DNA of 28,867 bases, taken from DATKCT01 sp035513055. GTDB taxonomy: Bacteria; Verrucomicrobiota; Verrucomicrobiia; Verrucomicrobiales; DEV007. The stretch lies in contig DATKCT010000001.1 of NCBI GenBank assembly GCA_035513055.1, forward strand, positions 1-28,867, in the 5' to 3' direction. The position numbers were made by a program, and so were the translations under genes. The notes beneath the pieces were generated by a model. It ran no database searches, had not been told where the DNA came from, and worked only from the letters and a program-made list of their open reading frames with translations. Below are positions 14,281-21,600 of this stretch, piece by piece (position 1 is the first letter of the stretch; the number at the start of each line of letters is the position of its first letter).

Positions 14281-16398
14281 TCAGGCTGCCTCGGCCAGAC
14301 CGCTGCGGACGAGCAAGGCGTCGAGAGAGGGATCGCGGCCCATGAAGTCGCGAAAAAGTTCGGCAGGATCCCGGGCATTGCCGCGGCTCAGGATCTTCTC
14401 TCTGAATTCGCGACCGACGGCGGGGTTGAGAATGCCGCTCGCTTGAAAGCGGGTGAACGCGTCGGCGTCGAGCACTTCGGCCCACTTGTAGGAGTAGTAG
14501 CCGGCGGCGTAACCGGTGGCGGATCCGAAGAGGTGGAGGAAGCTGTGGGTGTTGGCGGGCCGGCGGGTGCGGGTGGGGATGAGGTAGTCCTTGAGGATGG
14601 CGTCGACGAAGGTTTCGACGCCGGCGTTCTCGAGTTCCGCGCTGTGCATGTGCAACTCGAGGTCCATTTTGGCGAAGGACAACTGCCGCATGGTGACGAT
14701 TGCGGATTGAAAGTTTCGGGCGTCGCGCATTTTTTGAAAGAGATCCTCCGGGATGGCACTGCCGTCGAGGTGATGCCGGGCAAAACGGTCGAGGCTTTCC
14801 CGTTCCCAGCAAAAGTTTTCCATGATCTGGGAGGGAAGTTCGACGAAATCCCAGACCACGTGGATGCCGTTGAGAGATTTGATAGGAACCTCGCCGAGGA
14901 GATGATGGAGCAGATGTCCGAACTCGTGGAATACGGTTTCGACTTCGCGGTGGCTGAGGAGGGCCGGACGGTCTTCGAGCGGCGGGGTGAGGTTGCCGCA
15001 CATGAGACCGAGGTGCGGTTCACGGACTCCGTCCGGCGAACTGGCGGGGGGGAGACCGGTGCGCAGGGTGTTCATCCAGGCCCCGGAGCGTTTGGACTCG
15101 CGGGGATGCCAGTCTGCGTAAAAGGAGCCGAGATGTTCGCCACAGGCGTCCCTGACTTCGTAGAAGCGCGCTTCCTGATGCCAAACTTCGACTGCGCCGG
15201 CGGGAGCGGATTCGGCGGGGTTGCCAGGGCCGCGGAAATAGGCAGGGCGCTCGCGGATGCTGATGCCGAAGGTGCTTTGGGCGATGTCGAACATCCCGTC
15301 GAGGACGCGATCGAGAGGGAACCAGGGGCGCAGATCTTCGTCGCTGAAGGCGTAGCGTTGTTGGCGGAGTTTTTCCGACCAATAGGCGAGGTCCCAGGGT
15401 TCGAGGGGCCCCGGCGCCTGTCCGGTTTGACCGGCCCGAAAGGCTTCCAGTTCCGTGATCTCAGCCTGGAAGCGTCCGCGGATTCGGCGGTGCAGGTCTT
15501 CGACGAACTGAAGCGCTTGTTCTCCGGTCTTGGCCATCCGCGATTCCAAGATCAGATCGGCGAAATGGGGTTTTCCCAGGATCCGGCTTTTCTCATGCCG
15601 GAGCGCGAGGATTTCCTTCAGCAAGACGGTGTTGTCGTAGGGATCATCGCGGCCGATGCGGGAGAGGGCGGACCAGACTTGGGAGCGGAGGGCTTCGTCC
15701 TCGGCGAACTGGAGCACGGGAAGGTAGGAAGGCGCGTGCAGGGTGAAGCGCCACCGGGTTTGGGAAGCGTCGCCACCGGCAGCGTGCCGGCCGGATTCGA
15801 GCGCGGCTTGGCGGGCGGATTCAGGCAATCCTTCGAGCCGGGATTCGTCGTCCAACACAAGTTCCCAGGCGTTGGTGGCGTCGAGGACGTTCTCGGAATA
15901 CTTCTGGGTCTTGGCCGCGAGGTCGGCTTCGATGGCGCGGACGCGATCTTTTTGTTCCGGCGGCAGACCGGCGCCGTTTTGACGGAAGTCGCGAACCGTT
16001 TCCTCGACGAACCGTTTGCGGATGGGATCCAAGGATGCGGCGGCCGGGGATTCCGCGAAGGCTATGAGGACGGCCCAGAGCGTGTCGTTGAGTGGAATCT
16101 GGGCTTGAAAAGCCGTGACCCGGGGAAGCATGTGGTTCATGGCATCCCGCAGGGCGGGCGAATTGCAGACGGCGTCAAGATGTTGCACCTTGTTCCAGGC
16201 GAGGGACAGCGGTTCGGTGGCGGCTTCGAGGGCGAGGAAGGTGTTTTCGAAGGACAGTCCGGCGCGGTCCTGGGCGGCGATGCGATCGATGTGCGAGGAA
16301 GCTGTGGCGAGGGCTTGGTCGATCGAAGGTTCGACGGATTCCGGGCGGAGTTCGGACCAGGGGACGTGAAAGGCTGGATCGAGAAAGCTGTGCTCCAT
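14281..16398 (-). CDS. prlC: M3-family zinc metallopeptidase (oligopeptidase A-like)
   Basis: The enzyme degrades short peptides in the cytosol, including cleaved signal peptides in E. coli. The 705-residue product has no signal peptide and matches the usual family length. The zinc site is the HEFGH motif at 491-495 (zinc ligands His491 and His495, catalytic Glu492) within VETVFHEFGHLLHHLL. The third zinc ligand is Glu520 in WDFVELPSQIMENF, 25 residues further on. The substrate-binding helix near the C-terminus (FLHLFGSATGYAAGYYSYKW) is present. The family also includes dipeptidyl carboxypeptidase Dcp; length and motifs favour oligopeptidase A but do not exclude Dcp. It follows the lipoprotein gene by 57 bases on the same strand. 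The start is the first methionine and has no Shine-Dalgarno sequence. Confidence 0.94.
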   Translation of the reverse strand: MEHSFLDPAFHVPWSELRPESVEPSIDQALATASSHIDRIAAQDRAGLSFENTFLALEAATEPLSLAWNKVQHLDAVCNSPALRDAMNHMLPRVTAFQAQIPLNDTLWAVLIAFAESPAAASLDPIRKRFVEETVRDFRQNGAGLPPEQKDRVRAIEADLAAKTQKYSENVLDATNAWELVLDDESRLEGLPESARQAALESGRHAAGGDASQTRWRFTLHAPSYLPVLQFAEDEALRSQVWSALSRIGRDDPYDNTVLLKEILALRHEKSRILGKPHFADLILESRMAKTGEQALQFVEDLHRRIRGRFQAEITELEAFRAGQTGQAPGPLEPWDLAYWSEKLRQQRYAFSDEDLRPWFPLDRVLDGMFDIAQSTFGISIRERPAYFRGPGNPAESAPAGAVEVWHQEARFYEVRDACGEHLGSFYADWHPRESKRSGAWMNTLRTGLPPASSPDGVREPHLGLMCGNLTPPLEDRPALLSHREVETVFHEFGHLLHHLLGEVPIKSLNGIHVVWDFVELPSQIMENFCWERESLDRFARHHLDGSAIPEDLFQKMRDARNFQSAIVTMRQLSFAKMDLELHMHSAELENAGVETFVDAILKDYLIPTRTRRPANTHSFLHLFGSATGYAAGYYSYKWAEVLDADAFTRFQASGILNPAVGREFREKILSRGNARDPAELFRDFMGRDPSLDALLVRSGLAEAA

Positions 16399-16455
16399 GG
16401 GGGCAGATCTATCACCGGGAAACGGCGATGCAAGCCAGCGGCGATCGGCGTTGCG

Positions 16456-16977
16456 CTACCAGTTCTCGCGCGGCATCCGGGCCGGGTCGTAGCTTTCGTT
16501 AGGATGAAAGAGGAAACCGGGATCGCGCGTGATCAACTCGTAGTTGCGGAGCATGAACTCGGGAAAAACGCGGTTCGAGGCGGGGTCGTAGACGCTTTCG
16601 CCGGTGAAGTGCCCGTAAATGCGATACTCGCTGTTGTGATCGAAACCGTGGCGATTGGTTCCGGAGCCGGCTTCCGGAAGCCGGTCGGGACTGTGGCGCT
16701 GGGTTTCGTTGAAGATGACCAGTTGAGCCTTGTCCCAGCCTTGGCGAGGCTTGCGCAAGTAACCCCAGAAGCGCGTGGCCCGGACAAAATAGCGGCGGCC
16801 GATGTAGTGGTCGCCGGAGGGTTCCTGGGCGATGCGGGCGTCGCGATTGCGCACCAGCGGGTGGTTGCTGGGGGAGATGCCTGTCGAGGAGCAAGCGCCG
16901 GCGACAAGAGCGGCTCCAGCGGCGAAGAGCATCAGGAGACTCCGGAAGCGGCGGCGGCGAAAGGCGGCGTCGAGCAT
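16456..16977 (-). CDS. Predicted lipoprotein, unknown family
   Basis: The 173-residue product has an arginine-rich N-terminus (FRRRRFRS), a hydrophobic segment at about 14-26 and a lipobox-like LVAGAC with Cys29 as the lipidated residue, followed by SSTG. The mature part of about 145 residues is rich in aromatic and charged residues (GDHYIGRRYFVRATRFWGY, EYRIYGHFTGESVYDP). It looks like a compact beta domain, but I do not recognise the family. It lies 76 bases after cysN and 57 before the M3 peptidase, all on the minus strand. Its place beside cysN looks incidental: nothing in it suggests sulfur metabolism. It may be read from the cysDN transcript because I see no terminator between them. Confidence 0.78.
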   Translation of the reverse strand: MLDAAFRRRRFRSLLMLFAAGAALVAGACSSTGISPSNHPLVRNRDARIAQEPSGDHYIGRRYFVRATRFWGYLRKPRQGWDKAQLVIFNETQRHSPDRLPEAGSGTNRHGFDHNSEYRIYGHFTGESVYDPASNRVFPEFMLRNYELITRDPGFLFHPNESYDPARMPRENW

Positions 16978-17053
16978 CCCGGGTATGTAGCAGTTCGGGC
17001 GCGATTGCGAAACGATTTTGGGGGGCCGGCGACGCGGACCGGGGAAGCGATGC

Positions 17054-18298
17054 TTAGATGATCATGCCCGCAGCGACAGTCTCGTTGGTCTGTTCATCGA
17101 TGAGCACGAAGCTGCCTGTGGTGCGATTGACTTGATAGGGGTCATGAATGAGGGGAGCCGAGGTGCGCAAGGCGATCCGCCCAATGTCGTTAAGGCGGAA
17201 TTCGAGGTCGTCCTCGATTTTGTGAAGGGTGTTGATATTGACCTTGTAATTGACCTGCCGGACCACGGCTTTGACTTCGTTGACGCCGTGCCGGAGGTAA
17301 TAGCGGCCGCGGGGCGCGAGCGGGCGCGGCGAGAACCAGCAGATCATGGCCTCGACGTCCTGGGCGACCCGTGGGGGGTGATTGACTTTGGTGATAAGGT
17401 CTCCGCGACTGATGTCGATTTCGTCTTCCAGCGTCACGGCGACGGAGAGGGGGCTGAAGGCTTCCGCAAGTTCTTCGTCGGCCCGGTGAATAGAACGGAT
17501 CCGGCTGGTGAATCCGGAAGGGAGAACGAGGATCTCGTCCCCGGGTTTGAAGACGCCGCTGGCGACGCGGCCGGCATAGGCGCGGAAATCGTGATGGTCG
17601 TCGGAATGGGGGCGGATGACCCATTGCACAGGAAGGCGGGCGTCGACGTGATTGCGGTCTGAGGCGATGTAAAGGTGCTCGAGGTGGTAAAGGAGCGACG
17701 ATCCTCCATACCAAGGCATCTTGGAAGAGCGTTCGACCACGTTATCCCCGTGCAAGGCGCTGATGGGGATGAACGTCATGTCCACCAAATTGCGCAGACG
17801 GGAGGAGAATTGGGTGTATTCCTCGACGATGCGCTGGAAGACTTCCTCACTGTAGTCGACGAGATCCATTTTATTGATCGCTAGGACGACGTGCTGGATG
17901 CGGAGGAGATTGGCGATGAAGGAATGGCGGCAGGTCTGCTCGATAATGCCTTTGCGGGCGTCAATGAGGATGATAGCCAAGTTCGCCGTCGAGGCTCCGG
18001 TGACCATATTGCGCGTGTATTGAATGTGGCCGGGAGTATCGGCGATGATGAATTTTCGTTTGGGGGTGGCGAAATAACGGTAGGCCACGTCGATGGTGAT
18101 GCCTTGTTCGCGTTCGGCGCGCAGTCCGTCGGTGAGAAGGGCGAGGTTCACGTGGGCATCGCCGCGTTTCCGGCTGGAGGCTTCGACGGCGGCGATTTGA
18201 TCCTCGAAGGTGTTCTTGCTGTCGTAGAGCAGCCGTCCGATGAGGGTGCTCTTGCCGTCGTCAACGCTGCCGGCGGTGGTGAAACGAAGGAGATCCAT
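17054..18298 (-). CDS. cysN: Sulfate adenylyltransferase subunit 1 (GTPase)
   Basis: CysN is the GTP-hydrolysing subunit that drives formation of adenosine 5'-phosphosulfate by CysD from sulfate and ATP. The 414-residue product has the elongation-factor-like GTPase motifs G1 GSVDDGKS (10-17), G3 DTPGH (87-91) and G4 NKMD (142-145), followed by two beta-barrel domains. It ends at SFVLIDEQTNETVAAGM, the normal end of the core. There is no fused APS kinase (CysC) domain, and the C-terminal tail of the E. coli protein (about 475 residues) is absent. It lies 60 bases after cysD on the same strand; that spacer is strikingly pyrimidine-rich on the coding strand and gives no Shine-Dalgarno sequence. 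The identity is secure. Confidence 0.97.
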   Translation of the reverse strand: MDLLRFTTAGSVDDGKSTLIGRLLYDSKNTFEDQIAAVEASSRKRGDAHVNLALLTDGLRAEREQGITIDVAYRYFATPKRKFIIADTPGHIQYTRNMVTGASTANLAIILIDARKGIIEQTCRHSFIANLLRIQHVVLAINKMDLVDYSEEVFQRIVEEYTQFSSRLRNLVDMTFIPISALHGDNVVERSSKMPWYGGSSLLYHLEHLYIASDRNHVDARLPVQWVIRPHSDDHHDFRAYAGRVASGVFKPGDEILVLPSGFTSRIRSIHRADEELAEAFSPLSVAVTLEDEIDISRGDLITKVNHPPRVAQDVEAMICWFSPRPLAPRGRYYLRHGVNEVKAVVRQVNYKVNINTLHKIEDDLEFRLNDIGRIALRTSAPLIHDPYQVNRTTGSFVLIDEQTNETVAAGMII

Positions 18299-18358
18299 GG
18301 GCGTGAGTGAGAAAGGCGAGAAGGGTGAGAAAGTGAGCGGCGGAGAGAAAGGGGCCGC

Positions 18359-19264
18359 TCAGAAGTATCCTTGGCGCTTGCGGTCTTCCATGGCGGTTTC
18401 GGAGCGCTGGTCGTCGGTGCGGGCGCCGCGCTCGGTCTGGCGGGCGGTGGCGACTTCCTGGATGATGGCCTCAAGGCTGGCGGCTTCCGATTCCACGGCG
18501 CCGGTGCAAGTGGCGTCGCCGATTGTGCGGAAGCGGACGGTTTTTTCTTCGGCGGATTCGCCGTCCTGAAGGGTGACGCAATCGCTGAGGGCCAGGAGGG
18601 AACCGCCGCGATGGAAGACGGGGCGGCGATGGGCGAAGTAGAGGCTGGGAAGCGCCAGACCGCGTTCCCGGATGTAGATCCAAATGTCCATTTCCGTCCA
18701 GTTGCTCAAGGGAAACACGCGGAAATGTTCGCCGTGATGTTTGCGGCCGTTGAATATGTTCCAGAGTTCGGGGCGCTGATTTTTGGGATCCCATTGACCG
18801 AAGTCGTCGCGATGGGAGAAGAAGCGTTCTTTGGCCCGGGCCTTCTCTTCATCGCGCCTTCCGCCTCCTAGGGCGGCGTCGAAGCCGTGTTCTTCGATGG
18901 CGTCGAGCAGGGTCACGGTTTGGAGGGCGTTGCGGGAGGCGCAGGGGCCTTTTTCTTCGACGACGCGGCCGCGGTCGATGCTGTCTTGAACGCGGGCGAT
19001 GAGGAGGCGGGCTTGGAGTCCGGCGACGAAGCGGTCGCGGAACTCGATCGTTTCCGGGAAGTTGTGGCCGGTATCGACGTGGAGAAGAGGGAAGGGCAGG
19101 CGGGCTGGGTAGAAGGCCTTGCGGGCGAGTTGAGCCATGACGATCGAATCCTTGCCTCCGGAGAAGAGCAGGACCGGGCGTTCGAACTGGGCGGCGGATT
19201 CCCGCAGGACGAAGATGGCTTCGGATTCGAGCTGGTCGAGGTGGCTGACGGTGTAGTTAGGCAT
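18359..19264 (-). CDS. cysD: Sulfate adenylyltransferase subunit 2
   Basis: CysD is the catalytic subunit of ATP sulfurylase, making APS from ATP and sulfate in the cytosol together with CysN. The 301-residue product has the PP-loop SGGKDS at 35-40, the conserved HVDTGHNFPET, the GGGRRDEEKARAKER block and the standard ending AMEDRKRQGYF. The length is typical. It is the first gene of a cysD-cysN pair, and its start lies 122 bases from that of the divergent Rrf2 regulator. That shared spacer carries inverted repeats and is the likely control region. The ATG at 19264 fits the usual N-terminus (YTVSHLDQLESEAIFVLRE). No Shine-Dalgarno sequence is visible (CTCTCTCTTC precedes the start). Confidence 0.97.
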   Translation of the reverse strand: MPNYTVSHLDQLESEAIFVLRESAAQFERPVLLFSGGKDSIVMAQLARKAFYPARLPFPLLHVDTGHNFPETIEFRDRFVAGLQARLLIARVQDSIDRGRVVEEKGPCASRNALQTVTLLDAIEEHGFDAALGGGRRDEEKARAKERFFSHRDDFGQWDPKNQRPELWNIFNGRKHHGEHFRVFPLSNWTEMDIWIYIRERGLALPSLYFAHRRPVFHRGGSLLALSDCVTLQDGESAEEKTVRFRTIGDATCTGAVESEAASLEAIIQEVATARQTERGARTDDQRSETAMEDRKRQGYF

Positions 19265-19386
19265 GAAGAGAGAGCAAACGGCGCGGATGGAGTTGAACCC
19301 GGAACCATGACCCGGCCTCAGGACCGGGCGCGGCGCGGCCGGGCGGTTGTGCGCCGCGGCTTTCGTGCTAGCCTGGCGGCTTCCTT
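19265..19386. promoter_or_regulatory. Divergent cysD / Rrf2-regulator control region with inverted repeats
   Basis: This 122-base spacer separates the divergent starts of cysD and the Rrf2 regulator. It contains CGCGGCGC (19329-19336) and its exact inverse GCGCCGCG (19351-19358), 14 bases apart and 28 bases before the regulator's ATG. There is also a CCCGG/CCGGG stem with an 8-base loop near 19310-19327. No good sigma-70 hexamers are visible. Because Rrf2 regulators often control divergent neighbours, an operator here is plausible but unproven. Confidence 0.4.
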
Positions 19387-19803
19387 ATGAAGCTGGGGTT
19401 GAAGCTGGAGTATGCCTGCCGGGCGATATTGCGTTTGGCAAGTTGTTACGATGGGCAGCGCGTCTGCCGGGTCGAGGATTTGGCGGCGCAGGAGGGTATC
19501 TCGGCGAACTTTCTGGTTCAGATCCTCAACGACTTGCGCCGCGACGGTTTGGTCGCCAGCCGCCGGGGCAAGCTCGGCGGCTACACCCTGGCGCGCCCGC
19601 CGGAGGAGATCAATCTGGCCGACGTGACCCGGGCCATCGAGGGGGGCGTCCTGGAAATCGATCGCGCAGAGAGCCGGGAGGGGTTCGGTCCCGTGGTGAC
19701 GCGGGTGTGGCGTGAGGAAGGACGGCATCTGGAGCAAAGATTGGCCCAGCGGACGCTGGCCGGGTTGACGGCGGGCAGCACCGGATTGGATTACACGATC
19801 TGA
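19387..19803 (+). CDS. Rrf2-family transcriptional regulator
   Basis: The 138-residue product has the Rrf2 winged-helix layout: an N-terminal helix (KLEYACRAILRLA), recognition region (DLAAQEGISANFLVQILNDL) and wing (SRRGKLGGYTLARPPEEI), followed by the dimerisation helix region. The three closely spaced cysteines that bind the iron-sulfur cluster in IscR, RsrR and NsrR are absent from the C-terminal half; its only cysteines are at 10, 20 and 27. That makes it more like CymR, the cysteine-metabolism Rrf2 regulator of Firmicutes, which works with CysK. It sits alone on the plus strand between cysK and cysD, so control of the cys genes is a reasonable inference. Translation starts at the ATG at 19387 with no strong ribosome binding site. 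Confidence 0.9.
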   Translation: MKLGLKLEYACRAILRLASCYDGQRVCRVEDLAAQEGISANFLVQILNDLRRDGLVASRRGKLGGYTLARPPEEINLADVTRAIEGGVLEIDRAESREGFGPVVTRVWREEGRHLEQRLAQRTLAGLTAGSTGLDYTI

Positions 19804-19817
19804 GGGTGGAACGGCGG

Positions 19818-19836
19818 GCCGGGAAGGCGTCCCGGC
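19818..19836. terminator. Bidirectional hairpin between convergent rrf2 and cysK
   Basis: GCCGGGA-AGGCG-TCCCGGC is a perfect 7-bp stem with a 5-base loop, 15 bases after the Rrf2 stop and 18 bases after the cysK stop. It is placed to act on both convergent transcripts. There is no U-run on either strand, so it may act as a weak or Rho-aided terminator. Confidence 0.5.
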
Positions 19837-19854
19837 GCCGGATTGCCGGAAGCC

Positions 19855-20820
19855 TCAGGCGAGTTCCATGATGGTCAGGTTGGCTGCTTCATTCCGGACC
19901 TGCTCGGCGAGAGCCGTGGTCAGGTAGCGTTCCGTGGTGCTTGGAGCCACCGTGACGATGCGTTTGCCGGCCATGCCCGGCCGGGCGGCCACGCGCAAGG
20001 CGGCGACGACGTTGGCGCCCGTCGAGATGCCGGCGGGAAGTCCTTCCTCTTCGGTGAGGCGGCGGGCCATGGCGAAGGCTTCATCGTTGTCGACTTGAAT
20101 GACGTCGTCGATCATGGCCACGTTGAGCACATCCGGTATGAATCCGGCGCCGATGCCTTGGATCTTGTGAGGACCGGGTTTTCCCCCGGAAAGCACCGGA
20201 CTGGCGGCTGGTTCCACGGCGAACGTCTGCATGGGCACGCGCTGTTTGATGACTTCGGAAACGCCGGTGATGGTGCCGCCAGTTCCGACCCCGGCGACGA
20301 AGGCGTCGATCTTGCCCTCACAGGCTTCCCAAATCTCTTCGGCGGTGGTGCGGCGGTGGATTTCGGGGTTGGCCGGATTCTTGAACTGCTGCGGTGTGAA
20401 CCCGTTTTCGCCATGCTCAGCCAGAACCTGTTCAGCGGCGGCGATGGCTCCGGACATGCCACGTGTTCCGGGCGTGAGGACGACTTCAGCTCCGAGCATG
20501 AGCAGGAGCACGCGGCGCTCGACCGACATCGTTTCGGGCATAGTGAGGATGCAGCGGTAACCTCTGGCCGCGCAGACGAAGGCCAGGGCGATGCCGGTGT
20601 TCCCTGAAGTCGGCTCGACGACGACGCCGCCGGGCCGGAGTTTCCCCTCTCGTTCCCCCGCCTCAATCATGGAAAGCCCGATCCGGTCCTTGACGCTGAA
20701 GAGCGGGTTGAAGAACTCGGCTTTGACGAGGATCTCGGCTTCGGAGTCGCGGGCGACCCGGTGGAGACGAATGAGCGGGGTATTCCCCACCGTGGCGGTC
20801 ATATCGTTGCAGATGCGCAT
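19855..20820 (-). CDS. cysK: Cysteine synthase A (O-acetylserine sulfhydrylase)
   Basis: CysK joins sulfide to O-acetylserine to make cysteine, using pyridoxal phosphate. I choose the ATG at 20820 (321 residues), giving MRICNDMTATVGNTPLIRL, the normal family start; a GTG six bases upstream is possible. Visible residues are the PLP lysine Lys44 in SVKDRIG, the substrate loop TSGNTG (71-76), the PLP-phosphate loop GTGGT (179-183) and the late GLPAGISTGA block. The length is normal for the A-type enzyme. It is the third gene of the cysI-cysH-cysK string, 45 bases after cysH, and converges on the Rrf2 regulator. In E. coli CysK pairs with serine acetyltransferase; no cysE is in the window. Confidence 0.97.
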   Translation of the reverse strand: MRICNDMTATVGNTPLIRLHRVARDSEAEILVKAEFFNPLFSVKDRIGLSMIEAGEREGKLRPGGVVVEPTSGNTGIALAFVCAARGYRCILTMPETMSVERRVLLLMLGAEVVLTPGTRGMSGAIAAAEQVLAEHGENGFTPQQFKNPANPEIHRRTTAEEIWEACEGKIDAFVAGVGTGGTITGVSEVIKQRVPMQTFAVEPAASPVLSGGKPGPHKIQGIGAGFIPDVLNVAMIDDVIQVDNDEAFAMARRLTEEEGLPAGISTGANVVAALRVAARPGMAGKRIVTVAPSTTERYLTTALAEQVRNEAANLTIMELA

Positions 20821-20865
20821 CTTCACTTGGTATTGAGGTTGAGGCGATAGGTGAGAAACACGGGA

Positions 20866-21600
20866 TCAGATCTGGTAATCCTGGTCGGCCGACGGGAGGT
20901 GCAGCCCGCATTCGCGCTGCATTCCATCGAAGCGCGTTTGTTCCGCAGCACTCCCTTCTTCAAGAGGTTTGCTTGAGTGCCAGTCGCCGATGGAAACATA
21001 GCCGCGGAAGGTGAGCGGGTGCCGGGGCAGGTCGTGCTCGAGGAAATAGCGTTCTACGTCATCATCTGTCCAGTCGAGGATGGGATAAAGTTTGGCCGTG
21101 CGTTTCTGCCGTTCGACAAAGTCGCGTTGTTCGCGGCTCCGGGACTGGGAGCGGCGCACGCCGCTGATCCAGGCGTCAGCTCCGAGTTCGCGCAGGGCCC
21201 GGTTCATAGGTTCGACTTTATTCAGCAGGCCATACTTCTCCAGGCCGCCGGCTCCTTGTTCCCAGAGCCGCCCATAAAGGGCCTCCTGGCGAGCCGCGGT
21301 CATGCGGGGCTGGAAGACCCGGACGTCGAGATTCAGGATCCTGATGAGACGTTCCGCAAACTGATAGGTTTCGGGAAACAAGTAGCCGGTATCGATGAAC
21401 ACGACCGGGATAGAGGGGGCGTGCCGGCTGAGAAGATGGAGCATCACAGGCGACTGCGCCCCGAAACTGGTGCTGGCCGCGAGGCGGCCGGGAAAGGCCG
21501 CGTTCAGAACGCGCAGGCGTTCTCCGGCGTCGCGGCCGGATTCGATCCGCCGGGCGAGATCCTCGAGGTCCACGGCCTTGGATTCGGCGGGCAGGCTCAT
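20866..21600 (-). CDS. cysH: Phosphoadenylyl-sulfate (PAPS) reductase
   Basis: CysH reduces activated sulfate to sulfite using thioredoxin. The 244-residue product has the PP-loop-like STSFGAQSPV (43-52), FIDTGYLFPET, NKVEPMNRAL (127-136), the WISGVRRSQSRSR block and the C-terminal catalytic ECGLH with Cys231. That is the only cysteine in the protein. The CC...CxxC ligands that hold the [4Fe-4S] cluster of APS-type reductases are therefore missing, and the predicted substrate is PAPS, not APS. PAPS needs APS kinase, which is not encoded here. The start codon overlaps the cysI stop as ATGA (21597-21600), implying coupled translation. The length matches the E. coli enzyme. Confidence 0.96.
   Translation of the reverse strand: MSLPAESKAVDLEDLARRIESGRDAGERLRVLNAAFPGRLAASTSFGAQSPVMLHLLSRHAPSIPVVFIDTGYLFPETYQFAERLIRILNLDVRVFQPRMTAARQEALYGRLWEQGAGGLEKYGLLNKVEPMNRALRELGADAWISGVRRSQSRSREQRDFVERQKRTAKLYPILDWTDDDVERYFLEHDLPRHPLTFRGYVSIGDWHSSKPLEEGSAAEQTRFDGMQRECGLHLPSADQDYQI

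Noticed and set aside
14443..17061. An 872-codon open frame on the plus strand opposite the M3 peptidase and lipoprotein genes
   Set aside because: It is the mirror of genuine minus-strand genes in GC-rich DNA. Its translation has no recognisable domain and is Gly/Val/Glu-rich as expected for such shadows.
19275..19356. tRNA-like stretch on the minus strand (GGGTTCAACT resembling a T-loop, a CCTGAGG loop and six pairing acceptor-like bases)
   Set aside because: The T-stem pairs at only 2 of 5 positions, the anticodon-like loop has 8 bases with no U at the required place, and there is no D-arm. A functional tRNA is not supported; it could be a chance resemblance or a very decayed remnant.
20866..21600. 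CysH as an APS reductase with an iron-sulfur cluster
   Set aside because: The protein has a single cysteine, in ECGLH. The paired cysteines needed for the [4Fe-4S] cluster are absent.
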